This document shows positions 7,986 to 16,766 of a DNA stretch of 52,517 nucleotides, piece after piece (within the stretch, counting starts at the first letter, position 1; each line of letters opens with the position of its first letter). Source of the stretch: Labilithrix sp. (GTDB lineage: Bacteria; Myxococcota_A; Polyangia; Polyangiales; Polyangiaceae); NCBI GenBank assembly GCA_019637175.1, contig JAHBWD010000062.1, positions 1 to 52,517 of the forward strand, in the 5' to 3' direction. The position numbers and the translations under genes are program-made. The notes under the pieces were generated by a model. The model had not been told where the DNA came from. It made no database searches and saw only the letters and a program-made list of their open reading frames with translations.

Positions 7986-8351
7986 ATGAGAGTGAAACGA
8001 GCGCTGGCTGCTGCGCTGTCAGCCGCCGTCTACGTCGGCTGCGGTGGCTCGAGCACGGCGGAGTCGTGCGACGCGGCGCGCAACGAGTTCGATGCGTGGC
8101 GACGCAACCGTCTCGCCGAACCGACCGCCCTCCAATGCACGGTCGACGACGACTGCGTGATCGAGACGCTCGACAACGCGTGCGCCGGCGACTGCGGGAC
8201 GCCGGTGGCGAAGGCGGCGCGAGCGGCGATCAAGAGCGACGTGGTCGCGTACGGGAACGCCAACTGCGCGCCCTGCACGGCCGCGCCGCTGGCGTGCCCG
8301 GAGTACCCACGCTACGCGAAGTGCGACAACGGCAAGTGCGCGAACCGGTGA
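7986..8351 (+). CDS. small cysteine-rich lipoprotein
   Basis: A 121-residue protein with an ATG behind GAGGGAG. The signal ends AVYVGC (Cys19). The mature part has about ten cysteines with spacing typical of a small myxobacterial lipoprotein family: LQCTVDDDCV, NACAGDCGT, NCAPC, LACPEYPRYAKCDNGKCANR. Paired cysteines suggest several disulfides and a compact secreted domain. No function is known to me. It may be expressed from the sigma-54-like element just upstream. Confidence 0.8.
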   Translation: MRVKRALAAALSAAVYVGCGGSSTAESCDAARNEFDAWRRNRLAEPTALQCTVDDDCVIETLDNACAGDCGTPVAKAARAAIKSDVVAYGNANCAPCTAAPLACPEYPRYAKCDNGKCANR

Positions 8352-8361
8352 GACGCTCGAT

Positions 8362-8395
8362 GCGCGCGCGCTCGTCCGGCGCGCGCGCGCGCGCG
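8362..8395. other. alternating GC tract with dyad symmetry
   Basis: Ten alternating G/C bases (8362-8371), a 7-base spacer, then a 17-base alternating tract (8379-8395). The arms can pair as a hairpin and alternating GC can adopt Z-DNA. It sits between two same-strand lipoprotein genes, so a terminator-like role is the simplest guess. Confidence 0.4.
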
Positions 8396-8464
8396 GCGAG
8401 ACGCACGGATCCGCGGGAAATCGCGCTCGCTCGAGCGGGCACGCGGGTTGCTGTTCGCCGCGGC

Positions 8465-9622
8465 ATGAAGACGACGTCCCTCGCGCTCCTCGTTGCCCTC
8501 GGTCTCAGCGCCTGCGCCGTCGACAGCGCGTCGCCCGTCGACGATCCCACGACGACCAGCCAGGCGTTCACGCGCGCGGGCGGGGCCGTCGGCGCGATCG
8601 GAGATCTCCCCCTCGCGGTCGATCCGGGAGCGCCGCCGCCGGCGACGCCCGTCACGCCCGCGGCGCAGGGCAGCCTCGTGCGAATCAAGAGCGCGGAGCT
8701 GGACCAGATGCTCGTCGACGCTCTCCAGGGGACGCGCATCGTCATCGACACGACGCGCACGTCGCCGACGATCTACGACGACTTCTACCACTGCTCCTAC
8801 CCGAACCAGGCGATCCGGGATTCGCTCATGGCGGAGTGCGTGCGCATGGTGGGCACGGCGCGCTCGCGGTGCCTCAAGGAGGTGAACGACGAGCACCCGA
8901 ACATCAAACAGTGCGGCGTCGTCTCCGGGCCGTTCCACAGCTACATCGACTTCGGCGCCGTCGCCGAGTACGCAGGCGCGGAGGACGTCGGCTTCCAGGG
9001 CATCGAGACGATGTATCGCGACGCGACCGGGCCGGGCGGCGTCACCCTCGACATCAACTACGTGCGCGCGACCGTCAACGCGCAGACCACGCGAGCGTGG
9101 TTCACGGGCGAGGCGCAGAACCGCGCGACCGCGAACGTCTCGCTCACGCTCCAGAGCAATCAGCCGACCATCAAGTGCGTTCACTCCGCGCTCGGGTGCC
9201 CCGACATCGAGCTGACGAACATGAAGCTGACCGCTTCGCTGAGCGGCATCAAGCCCGTCGTCGGAGATGGGACGAAGCTCGGGTTCGACAAGGTCGTCGC
9301 CAAGCTCGACTTCAACCGCAACCTCAACAACGTGCCCGACGGGCTCGTGACGATCTTCCTCGACGTCGACGAGCTCATTCGGAACAACGTCGCGAAGCAC
9401 GTCGAGCGTGCCCTCGGCCTCGAGGCGTCGCGCAACGCCCTGAACAAGACACTGACGGAGCTCGCGAAGCGGAAGGCGAAGGAGAGGAACGGCTCGATCG
9501 GCATCGATTGGTTCTACGGCGCGTGGTTCGAGGGAACCGACACGCTCGTCGTCGACTACCAGCCCTGCCCGCGCATGGGCTGCGGCATCGTCGGCCCAGT
9601 CAACGGCGCGAAGCTCCCCTGA
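8465..9622 (+). CDS. secreted lipoprotein of unknown family
   Basis: A 385-residue protein starting at the ATG at 8465, where a clean lipoprotein signal begins (LLVALGLSAC). The frame is open further upstream, but that part overlaps the previous gene and is Arg-rich shadow. A Pro-rich linker (ADPGAPPPATPVTPAA-like) precedes a beta-rich domain of about 300 residues with cysteine pairs (HCSYPN, AECVRMVGTARSRC, KQCGV, KCVHSALGC, PCPRMGCG). The region around FDKVVAKLDFNRNLNN and TIFLDVDELIRNNVAKHVE could form amphipathic strands and helices. I recognise no enzyme motif. Confidence 0.8.
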   Translation: MKTTSLALLVALGLSACAVDSASPVDDPTTTSQAFTRAGGAVGAIGDLPLAVDPGAPPPATPVTPAAQGSLVRIKSAELDQMLVDALQGTRIVIDTTRTSPTIYDDFYHCSYPNQAIRDSLMAECVRMVGTARSRCLKEVNDEHPNIKQCGVVSGPFHSYIDFGAVAEYAGAEDVGFQGIETMYRDATGPGGVTLDINYVRATVNAQTTRAWFTGEAQNRATANVSLTLQSNQPTIKCVHSALGCPDIELTNMKLTASLSGIKPVVGDGTKLGFDKVVAKLDFNRNLNNVPDGLVTIFLDVDELIRNNVAKHVERALGLEASRNALNKTLTELAKRKAKERNGSIGIDWFYGAWFEGTDTLVVDYQPCPRMGCGIVGPVNGAKLP

Positions 9623-9640
9623 CGCGAGGTCCTTCGACGA

Positions 9641-10957
9641 TCACGTCGACGCGATCGACGCTTCGCGCTCGACCGAACGCGCGAAGTGCGTGGCGAGCGT
9701 CACGAAGAAGAAGGCCGCGAAGAGCATGGGCGTGTGGCCGGTGAACCATGATGCGGGCGTCTCGACCGTGCTCCGGTGGGCATCCGTACGGTAGAGGGCT
9801 GCTCCGGCCGACAGGAGCAGAGAGCACGCGCCGAGATACAGCGAGCCTCGCACCTTCCTGACCGCGTGCGCCGCGGCGGGGACGTTCGGAAGCAGGAGCG
9901 CCATCCCACTGAGCGTGAGCGCCGCGCCCACGAAGCCGATCTCACGCAAGACGAACGGCCGCGCCCCCGCGCTGGCAAAGACGGAGGCCACCGCAGAGAG
10001 CGCGGCGACCCCCGAGCCGATCGTCAGCGCCCACGAGCTCGCCTCGGCGTGCCGGCGACGCGCGCGCTCGACGAGCGCGAAGAACGCCACCATGCCCATC
10101 GCGAAGGTCGTCGATCGACTCGACCCGCAATCCGCGAGGAGCACGAACCCGAGCTCATCGCTCGCGCGGCTCGCGATGGCGAACGTGCAAGCGAGCAACG
10201 CGCCGATCGAAGTCCGCCAATGGTCGAACGTACCGGCGTCGAGCACGCTCGGCTCCGGGCGCGTCGTCGAGAGAGGCGCCTCTTCGTCGAGAAAAGGGCG
10301 CCTCCGCACCGCGGACGCGACCATGGCAAAGGCGGCGGTGAAGCCGGCGAGCATGACGAGCTCGGTGAGCGCGAGCGTGTAGATCGGCAACGGACCGACG
10401 CTGAAGCCTGCGCGGTGTCCGCGCAGCAGCTCGTCGAGGCTCGCGTGGGTCAGCGTCGCTCCGAACGCCGCCGCGACGACCGGTAACCAGCGCGGGAGCG
10501 CGAACCGCCGCATCGCCGCGACGACGATCCCGGCGAGCGAGAGGAAGAGGAGGAGGCGACCGATCGACGATCCGAAGAGCGACCACCCCGGCCCGGACGC
10601 ATCGACGTGCTCGCCGGCGGGACTCGGCCACCGCTCGGCGAGCGTCGCGATGAGCCAGCCGACGAGCGCGAACCGCGCGAAGAGGTGCGAGCGCGTCCCC
10701 GGGACGGGCCGCCACGCACAGAGTGCTGCGGCGACGACGAGCGACGCGTCGACGACCCCCGCGTAGAGAGCGCCGACGAAGAGAGCGCCGCGAGAGGAGC
10801 GATCAAAGAGCGTGACGGCATGAGCGACGAACCACATCGACGCGGCGATCGCGATCGCACACGTCGCCGCAGAGAGCGCGATGGCGACGATCCTCGGACG
10901 GGCGTCGCGCTCCGGCATCGCGCGAGCAGAGCGTCGATACGGCTGGAGATCCCCCAC
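9641..10957 (-). CDS. polytopic membrane protein, about 12 transmembrane segments
   Basis: About 438 residues from the GTG at 10957, which has GGGG just upstream; an ATG at 10918 is the alternative start. Hydrophobic segments recur along the whole length (for example IVAIALSAATCAIAIAA, LVMLAGFTAAFAMVAS, LFAAFFFVTLATHFA), giving about twelve spans. No transporter signature is recognised. It lies 68 bp downstream of the membrane-fused spermidine-synthase-like gene on the same strand. A hairpin at 10972-10989 separates them, so co-transcription is possible but may be attenuated. Confidence 0.75.
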   Translation of the reverse strand: MGDLQPYRRSARAMPERDARPRIVAIALSAATCAIAIAASMWFVAHAVTLFDRSSRGALFVGALYAGVVDASLVVAAALCAWRPVPGTRSHLFARFALVGWLIATLAERWPSPAGEHVDASGPGWSLFGSSIGRLLLFLSLAGIVVAAMRRFALPRWLPVVAAAFGATLTHASLDELLRGHRAGFSVGPLPIYTLALTELVMLAGFTAAFAMVASAVRRRPFLDEEAPLSTTRPEPSVLDAGTFDHWRTSIGALLACTFAIASRASDELGFVLLADCGSSRSTTFAMGMVAFFALVERARRRHAEASSWALTIGSGVAALSAVASVFASAGARPFVLREIGFVGAALTLSGMALLLPNVPAAAHAVRKVRGSLYLGACSLLLSAGAALYRTDAHRSTVETPASWFTGHTPMLFAAFFFVTLATHFARSVEREASIAST

Positions 10958-10971
10958 GCCCCAAAGCGTAT

Positions 10972-10989
10972 CGGCTCGCGAACGAGCCG
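10972..10989. terminator. perfect hairpin between two same-strand genes
   Basis: CGGCTCG (10972-10978) and CGAGCCG (10983-10989) pair perfectly around a CGAA tetraloop. On the minus strand it lies between the spermidine-synthase-like gene and the membrane protein. It may terminate or attenuate transcription; no T-tract follows. Confidence 0.4.
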
Positions 10990-11025
10990 CAAGAGCGCCC
11001 TCGCTGAATCGGCCGCATGCACGCG

Positions 11026-13521
11026 TCAATCTGCGCCGTCGACGACGCTCGGGTCGATCGCGCGCGCGCGCGCGCGGAGCGCGGCGACGCCCGCGTGGTC
11101 GCCGCGCTCCTCGAGCGCGGCGATCGCGCTCGTGACCGCGCTCCGGTAGCGCGCCTTCCAGACGAGCATGGCGCGCGCGTCCGCCGGGAGCGACTCGAGC
11201 CGATCGAGGCGCGCGCGGAAGTCGTCGGCCGGCAGGAGCTCGAGCTCGAACGTCGCGCGGCGCAGGCGCTCGAGGGTGAGGCGACGCGCGTCCGAGACGT
11301 CGGGGCCCACGAGGTATTGCCCGAGATCGTCGCGAGCCCCGAGCGCGCTCTCGAGAATCGGCGAGAAGCGGGCTTCGGTGGTCCCGATCTGCCGCGCCGC
11401 GCGAAACTCGAGCACGGGTCGATCGTCGACCAAGACGGACGCTCCCGCCGTCCATCGCCGGAGGCCGTGCGGCCCGAGCAGCAGATGGAGCACGAGATCC
11501 TCTGCGGTGCGGGCCGGCAGCGGCGCGATGTCGGCGAGGAGGCGACGTTCGACGAGACGCCGGTCGAGCGTCTCGAGGGAGAGCGCGAAAGGAGCGTCGG
11601 AGAGCAGGAGCACGCCGTCTCTCCCCGCCAGCCAGAGCGACGCGCTCGGGAAGACGTCGAGGGCGGTGCGGACCATCGCGCGCGTCTCTTCGAGGCCCTG
11701 ACCGTAGAAGGGGATCCACTGAGCGACGACGCCTCCGGGCGTGAGGATCGCTCGCGCCTCCACGTAGAACTCGCGTGAGTAGAGGTTCGAAGTGCCCGCG
11801 GTCCACGCCTGGAGCGGCTCGAGGACGATGAGGTCGTAGCGCGACGGCGCCGCGCGCATGAAGGTCCGACCGTCTTCGACGTGGACGTGGACGCGCGGAT
11901 CGTCGAGCAGCCCGCCGTTCACCCGATCGAACCAACGCCGCGACAGACGCACGACGCCGGGATCGATCTCGACACAGTCGAAGTGCGCGCCGCCGTGGCG
12001 CAGCGTGGCGGCGAACGTCTGTCCGGTCCCGAGCGCGATCCCGAGCGCGCGCTTCGGATCGTCGACGAAGAGCCCGGGCAGCAGACCGAAGACTCGGTGA
12101 GGTCCCGCCGATCCGGCGACCCAGAACGAGTTGATCCAGAGGCGACGCTCCCGCGCTTGGTCCTCGGTGACCATCACGTGGCTGGTCACCCCCTCGTGAA
12201 AGTCGAGGATCGACGCGCCCGCGGGGAGCTTGCGGCGATAGATGTCCTGCGGCACGTCGTGGGTGAAGTAGAGGCCGGCGCACGCTGCGCCCGCGAGGAC
12301 GAGCGCCGGACCTCGCGCTCTCTTCGACGAGAGGAGCAACGCGATCGAGAGCGCGGCGAGCTGGAGCACGATCACGGCGGCCTTGATCCCGAGGACGGGG
12401 ATCAGGACGAAGCCGGCCGCGAGGCTGCCCGCGACGCTGCCCGCGACGTTCACCGCGTAGAGCCGACCGAACGCTCGCGCCGCGCCGCGCGCCTCGATCG
12501 CGAGCAACGGAAGCACGGTCGCGAGCAGCGCGCTCACGGGCACGAGGCATCCGAAGACGGCCAGCGCGGCGAGGAGCGAGCTCCCGCTCGCGAGCGTCTT
12601 CTGGAGCGAGGCGTCTCCGGCGAAGCGGACCACGATCCACGGAACCGCGCCGAGGAGGACCGCGGCGCCGGCGGAGAGCAGGCCGGCGACTCGCGCGTGC
12701 GAAGCGCGAATGAAGCGTGGCGCGAGCGCTCCGGCGGCGATGCCGATCAACACAGCCGAGAGCACCTGCGTGAACGTGTAGACGGTGTTGGGAATGATCA
12801 ACGCGAAGAGACGCGTCGCGACGACCTCCGCGCCGAGCGACGCGAAGCCGGCGAGCGCCGCGGCGATCCACGACTTGGCTTCGAGCGGCGCGTGAGCGAC
12901 GGGCGCGGGGCGTTCGTTCGTGACCTTCGTGAGGCGACCGCTCACGGCCGCGACGATCGCGCCGGCGACGCCGAGGAGCGCCCCGCACGCGGCGGTGCGC
13001 GTGAGCCCCGCGAGCTCGATCGTGACGAAGCCGGCGAGGAGACACCCCGCGCACGCGCCCGCGGTGTTGACGCCGTAGAGGACGGCGATCGAACGACTGC
13101 TCTCGGTCGCGCGGCGCTCTTCGTGCTCGATGACGAGCGGCAACGACGCGCCGAGCAGCGTCGTGGGCGCGAGCAGATAGAGCGCGAGGACGGCGAGCTG
13201 CAACGATCCCGCCGCGGCCCCGCCGACGTGCGCGAGCGCGGCCGCGCGAATCGCGTCCGACGCGGAGATGACCGGGAGCGACGCCAATGCGAGAACGGCG
13301 GCGCTCGTCTCGACCAGCGCGAAGACGAGCGCGGGGCGCCGCAACCGCGCGCACCATCGCGCGGCGAGCCAAGCTCCCAGGCCCAACCCCGCCATGAAGA
13401 CCGCGAGCACGAGGCCCTGCGCTGCCGCCGTGGCGCTCGTCACGGTGATCAGCCGGCGCGTCCACACCACCTGATAGACGAGGCTCGCCGCCCCGGAGAG
13501 GAGGAGCGCGACGCGCAGCAT
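11026..13521 (-). CDS. membrane-fused spermidine synthase-like protein
   Basis: An 831-residue protein. Residues 1 to about 425 hold ten or more hydrophobic spans beginning LLLSGAASLVYQVVWTR, the usual opening of the fused MFS/spermidine-synthase family. From about 440 there is a class I methyltransferase-fold domain: ALGTGQTFAATL as the nucleotide-binding loop, FDCVEIDPGVVRL with the acidic end of strand 2, VHVEDGRTFM, and RYDLIVLEPLQAW. The family is related to polyamine aminopropyltransferases, but the substrates of membrane-fused members are mostly unknown. The C-terminal 150 residues are helical and Arg/Leu-rich. It is encoded next to a second polytopic membrane protein that may be a partner. 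Confidence 0.85.
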   Translation of the reverse strand: MLRVALLLSGAASLVYQVVWTRRLITVTSATAAAQGLVLAVFMAGLGLGAWLAARWCARLRRPALVFALVETSAAVLALASLPVISASDAIRAAALAHVGGAAAGSLQLAVLALYLLAPTTLLGASLPLVIEHEERRATESSRSIAVLYGVNTAGACAGCLLAGFVTIELAGLTRTAACGALLGVAGAIVAAVSGRLTKVTNERPAPVAHAPLEAKSWIAAALAGFASLGAEVVATRLFALIIPNTVYTFTQVLSAVLIGIAAGALAPRFIRASHARVAGLLSAGAAVLLGAVPWIVVRFAGDASLQKTLASGSSLLAALAVFGCLVPVSALLATVLPLLAIEARGAARAFGRLYAVNVAGSVAGSLAAGFVLIPVLGIKAAVIVLQLAALSIALLLSSKRARGPALVLAGAACAGLYFTHDVPQDIYRRKLPAGASILDFHEGVTSHVMVTEDQARERRLWINSFWVAGSAGPHRVFGLLPGLFVDDPKRALGIALGTGQTFAATLRHGGAHFDCVEIDPGVVRLSRRWFDRVNGGLLDDPRVHVHVEDGRTFMRAAPSRYDLIVLEPLQAWTAGTSNLYSREFYVEARAILTPGGVVAQWIPFYGQGLEETRAMVRTALDVFPSASLWLAGRDGVLLLSDAPFALSLETLDRRLVERRLLADIAPLPARTAEDLVLHLLLGPHGLRRWTAGASVLVDDRPVLEFRAARQIGTTEARFSPILESALGARDDLGQYLVGPDVSDARRLTLERLRRATFELELLPADDFRARLDRLESLPADARAMLVWKARYRSAVTSAIAALEERGDHAGVAALRARARAIDPSVVDGAD

Positions 13522-13533
13522 GGCCCATGAATA

Positions 13534-14469
13534 TCAGAGGCTTCGGGCGCTCGCCCGCGCGCGAGCGGCCTCGACGACGGACTGGCGGAGCCAGCGGTGC
13601 GCGGCGTCGCCGGCGTAGGTCGAGCTGTAGCCGATGTAGAACGTCGTCGGCCGCATCGCGAACGGCACGGGTCTCGTCACGAGGCCGAGTCGCCGCGAGA
13701 AGCTCGCCGCGAAGTCGCCGGGGAGCGTGACGACGAGATCCGTCTCTGCGACGATCGCGGCCGCCGCCGCGAAGTGCGGAATGCGGAGGACGACGCGACG
13801 CGTGAGGCCGTGCGGCTCGAGCGCGGAGTCGACCGTGCTGCCGGGCAGCCCGCGCGGCGTGACGAGGACGTGCTCGAGCGCGGCGTAGCTCCGAGGCGTC
13901 AGCCGGCCTCGGAGCGCGGGGTGGCCGCGCCGGAGAAGGACGGCCATCGGGACGTCGGCGACCTTCTCGACGGTGATCCCAGACAGCGCGCGGAGCGACG
14001 CGCCGTACGCGAGATCGACCTCGCGCGCTTGGAGCGCGCGGTCGACGTCGTCGCCGAGGAAGCGCGTGACGAGGCTCACGCCCGGCGCCTCACGACGAAG
14101 GCGCGGCAAGAGGCGCGGCAAGACGACGATCTCGGCGTAGTCCGTCCCTCCGATCACGAACGTCCGTTCGAGCTTCGCGACGCCTTCCGCGCTCGCCGAT
14201 CGGAGCACGATGGCCTCCGCGTCCGCGAGGAGCTTCCGCAGCGCCGGCTCGAGGCCTTCGGCGACCGTCGTCGGGCAGAGCGCCGCGCCGACGCGAACGA
14301 AGAGCGGGTCGCGGAACGTCGCGCGGAGCCGCGCGAGCGCGTGGCTGATCGCCGACTGCGTGCGCCCGAGGCGCCGCGCGGCCTTCGTGGTGCTGCGCAC
14401 GCGCAGGAGCTCGTCGAGGACGACGAGCAGGTTCAAGTCGACCGCCGAGATCGAATGAGCTGCGCTCAT
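13534..14469 (-). CDS. LysR-family transcriptional regulator
   Basis: A 311-residue protein starting at the ATG at 14469. The N-terminal winged helix is clear (VDLNLLVVLDELLRVRST, TKAARRLGRTQSAISHALAR, FRDPLFVRVG), followed by a periplasmic-binding-protein-like effector domain to the C-terminus. It diverges from an NAD(P)-binding reductase gene across 78 bp that contain an AT-rich dyad. That is the standard arrangement for a LysR protein that regulates its neighbour. The inducer cannot be read from the sequence. Confidence 0.9.
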   Translation of the reverse strand: MSAAHSISAVDLNLLVVLDELLRVRSTTKAARRLGRTQSAISHALARLRATFRDPLFVRVGAALCPTTVAEGLEPALRKLLADAEAIVLRSASAEGVAKLERTFVIGGTDYAEIVVLPRLLPRLRREAPGVSLVTRFLGDDVDRALQAREVDLAYGASLRALSGITVEKVADVPMAVLLRRGHPALRGRLTPRSYAALEHVLVTPRGLPGSTVDSALEPHGLTRRVVLRIPHFAAAAAIVAETDLVVTLPGDFAASFSRRLGLVTRPVPFAMRPTTFYIGYSSTYAGDAAHRWLRQSVVEAARARASARSL

Positions 14470-14470
14470 G

Positions 14471-14496
14471 ATCCATATGTATATTATGAATTGGAT
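14471..14496. promoter_or_regulatory. AT-rich dyad between LysR gene and reductase
   Basis: Within ATCCA (14471-14475) ... TGGAT (14492-14496) lies an inner dyad CATA-N7-TATG (14474-14477/14485-14488). It is the only AT-rich stretch in the 78-bp divergent gap and directly follows the LysR start codon. This is a likely LysR binding site or promoter. Confidence 0.5.
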
Positions 14497-14547
14497 CGCG
14501 AAGGGCGGAAGACGCACCATGGTCTCCATCGAAAGAAGGAGCGGATC

Positions 14548-15192
14548 ATGAGCAAGGTGGCGGTCCTCGGTTCGGGGCAGGTCGGTGAGGTGCTCGCGGC
14601 GGGCTTTCTGAAGCACGGTCACGAGGTGACGCGCGGGAGCCGCGATCCGAGCAAGCTCGCCGACTGGAAGGCGAAGACGCAGGGGGCCAAGACCGGCACG
14701 TTCGCCGAGGCGGCCCAGTGGGCCGACGTCGTGGTCCTCGCGGTGAAGGGCGCGGCCGCCGAGGCCGTCGTCGAGCAGGCGGGGCCCCAGAACCTCGCGA
14801 ACAAGACGGTCATCGACGCCACCAACCCGATCGCCGACGCTCCGCCTCGCAACGGCGTGCTCTCCTTCTTCACGAACCTCGACGAGTCGCTGATGGAGCG
14901 GCTCCAGAAGAAGGCGCCGAGCGCCCGCTTCGTGAAGGCGTTCTCCTGCGTCGGCAACGCGTTCATGGTGAACCCGTCGTTCCCCGGCGGCCCTCCGACG
15001 ATGTTCATCTGCGGCGACGACAAGGGCGCGAAGGCGGAGGTGAAGGCGATCCTCGATCAGTTCGGCTGGGAGACCGCCGACATGGGCGCGGTGGAAGCCG
15101 CGCGCGCGATCGAGCCGCTCTGCATCCTCTGGTGCATCCCCGGCCTCTCCGGCGGAGGCTGGACCCACGCGTTCAAGCTGCTGCGACTCTGA
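14548..15192 (+). CDS. NAD(P)-binding reductase, F420-dependent NADP reductase-like
   Basis: A 214-residue protein with AAGGAG upstream of the ATG. It has an N-terminal Rossmann loop (VAVLGSGQVGEVLAAGFLKHG), followed by VTRGSRDPSKL, DVVVLAVKG and VIDATNPIAD. This is the layout of NADPH-dependent F420 reductase and related small oxidoreductases. The C-terminal part (IEPLCILWCIPGLSGGGWTHAFKLL) is typical of the same group. The true electron partner is not evident; no F420 biosynthesis genes are in view. The divergent LysR gene is the likely regulator. Confidence 0.85.
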   Translation: MSKVAVLGSGQVGEVLAAGFLKHGHEVTRGSRDPSKLADWKAKTQGAKTGTFAEAAQWADVVVLAVKGAAAEAVVEQAGPQNLANKTVIDATNPIADAPPRNGVLSFFTNLDESLMERLQKKAPSARFVKAFSCVGNAFMVNPSFPGGPPTMFICGDDKGAKAEVKAILDQFGWETADMGAVEAARAIEPLCILWCIPGLSGGGWTHAFKLLRL

Positions 15193-15263
15193 TCGCCAGC
15201 CGGCGGCGCGTTGCCGGTAGCGGCCTTTCCTGATAGGTTTCTCACCGTTGGGGGCCGCTACGC

Positions 15264-16766
15264 GTGGACGTTGAGTCATTGCCGTCCTGGGTGCCTCGCC
15301 GGGGCGACATCTTCGCGGAGAAGTACGTCGTCGAGCGCATCCTCGGCTTCGGCGGCATGGGAGTGGTCTTCGCCGCGACGCACGTGCACCTTCGCGAGCC
15401 GGTCGCGATCAAGATGATGCTGCCGAAGCTCACGGATCGCGGCGCGGAGGAACGCTTCCTCCGTGAAGCCCAGGCCGCGGTCAAGATCCGAAGCGAGCAC
15501 GTCGTGCGCGTGCTCGACGTCGCCGACCTCCCGGACCGGACGCCGTACATCGTCATGGAGTACCTCGAGGGTACGGATCTCTCCGCGCTCCTCAGGCGGC
15601 ATGGACCGCTTCATCCCGAACGCGCCGTCGACTACGTACTGCAGGCGTCCGAAGCGATCGCGAAGGCGCATGCGCTCGGAACCGTGCACCGCGATCTGAA
15701 ACCGTCGAACCTCTTTCTGACGCGTACCGATGAGGGCGTCGAGTGCGTCAAGGTGCTCGACTTCGGGATCTCGAAGGTCGAACAGCCTTCGTCGGACGTG
15801 GTGATGACGAAGACGACGGACGTGCTCGGCACGCCGCTGTACATGTCTCCGGAGCAGCTCAAGAACTCCCGAGACGTCGATCATCGCGCCGACATCTGGG
15901 CGCTCGGCGTCCTCCTCTACGAGCTCATCGCGGGCGCCCCGCCGTTCCAGGCCAAGTCGGTCGCGGAGCTCGGCGCGGCGATCCTCTCCGGCAAGGCGCC
16001 GTGGCTCGCTGACGCGGCGCCTCATGTCCCGCGGGCGCTCTCCCACGTCGTCGCGACGTGTCTGCGGCTGGAGGCCGCCGACCGCTTCGTGAACATGGCC
16101 GACTTCGCCGACGCGGTCGCCCCGTTCGGAGGGGCCCATGCGCGCGCGCGCGTCGATCGGATCGTTCGCACAGTCGGGATGCCGACGGTGAGGGCGAAGT
16201 ACGATCCCGAGACGGCGTTCGCCGCGACCGACGTCGGCGCGCTACGCCCGTCCCGCGAGGTCGCGCCGGCACCGCCGATCGCGGTGAGCGCGAAGACGAC
16301 GCTCTCGTCGTCGCTCGAGTCGCTGCCTCCCGGCCACGAGATCGGCGCCGCGCGGCCGCGCCGCGTCGCGCTCGCCGTCGCGGTGCCCGTGCTCCTGCTC
16401 GCGATCGCGGCCGCGGGGATCGTGGGGTATCGCGCGGAGCTCTTTCCGCGTCGCGCGGCGACGTCGTCGACCGCGGTGAGCTCTCCGGCTCCGCCTCTAC
16501 TCTCGAGTGAGCCCGAGAGCGCCGCGACGACCGAGGCGCCGCCGGCCGCGCCTCCGTCGGCGAGCGAAGGTCCATCCGCGATCGCGAGCGCCGCGATGAG
16601 CAGCGCTCCCGCCCCTACGACTTCGGCGCGCCCTGCGCCAACGACGCTTCCGACGCCGCGCGCGTCGGCGACACCGGCCGATCGCCTTGCTCCTCGCACC
16701 AACTGCACGCCGCCCTTCGAGTTCGACGCCACCGGTAAGAAGATCTGGAAGAGAGAATGCCTGTGA
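15264..16766 (+). CDS. transmembrane Ser/Thr protein kinase (Pkn type)
   Basis: A 500-residue protein with a GTG start. Kinase domain at about 20-285: glycine loop GFGGMGVV (28-35), Lys50 (VAIKMM), catalytic loop HRDLKPSN (142-149), DFG (166-168) and activation-segment end SPEQL; all key residues are present, so it should be active. One transmembrane segment lies at about 368-388, followed by a Pro/Ala/Ser-rich extracytoplasmic tail ending in a short Cys-containing motif. It heads a three-gene operon: its end overlaps the next gene by 10 bp, suggesting translational coupling to a PEGA-type protein and a lipoprotein. Confidence 0.93.
   Translation: MDVESLPSWVPRRGDIFAEKYVVERILGFGGMGVVFAATHVHLREPVAIKMMLPKLTDRGAEERFLREAQAAVKIRSEHVVRVLDVADLPDRTPYIVMEYLEGTDLSALLRRHGPLHPERAVDYVLQASEAIAKAHALGTVHRDLKPSNLFLTRTDEGVECVKVLDFGISKVEQPSSDVVMTKTTDVLGTPLYMSPEQLKNSRDVDHRADIWALGVLLYELIAGAPPFQAKSVAELGAAILSGKAPWLADAAPHVPRALSHVVATCLRLEAADRFVNMADFADAVAPFGGAHARARVDRIVRTVGMPTVRAKYDPETAFAATDVGALRPSREVAPAPPIAVSAKTTLSSSLESLPPGHEIGAARPRRVALAVAVPVLLLAIAAAGIVGYRAELFPRRAATSSTAVSSPAPPLLSSEPESAATTEAPPAAPPSASEGPSAIASAAMSSAPAPTTSARPAPTTLPTPRASATPADRLAPRTNCTPPFEFDATGKKIWKRECL

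Noticed and set aside
8066..8464. N-terminal extension of the gene at 8465-9622
   Set aside because: Upstream in-frame part overlaps the cysteine-rich lipoprotein gene, is Arg-rich, and the lipoprotein signal begins at 8465.
11057..11074. Alternating GC tract as Z-DNA or terminator
   Set aside because: Lies inside the spermidine-synthase-like coding sequence, where it encodes ordinary Ala/Arg residues.
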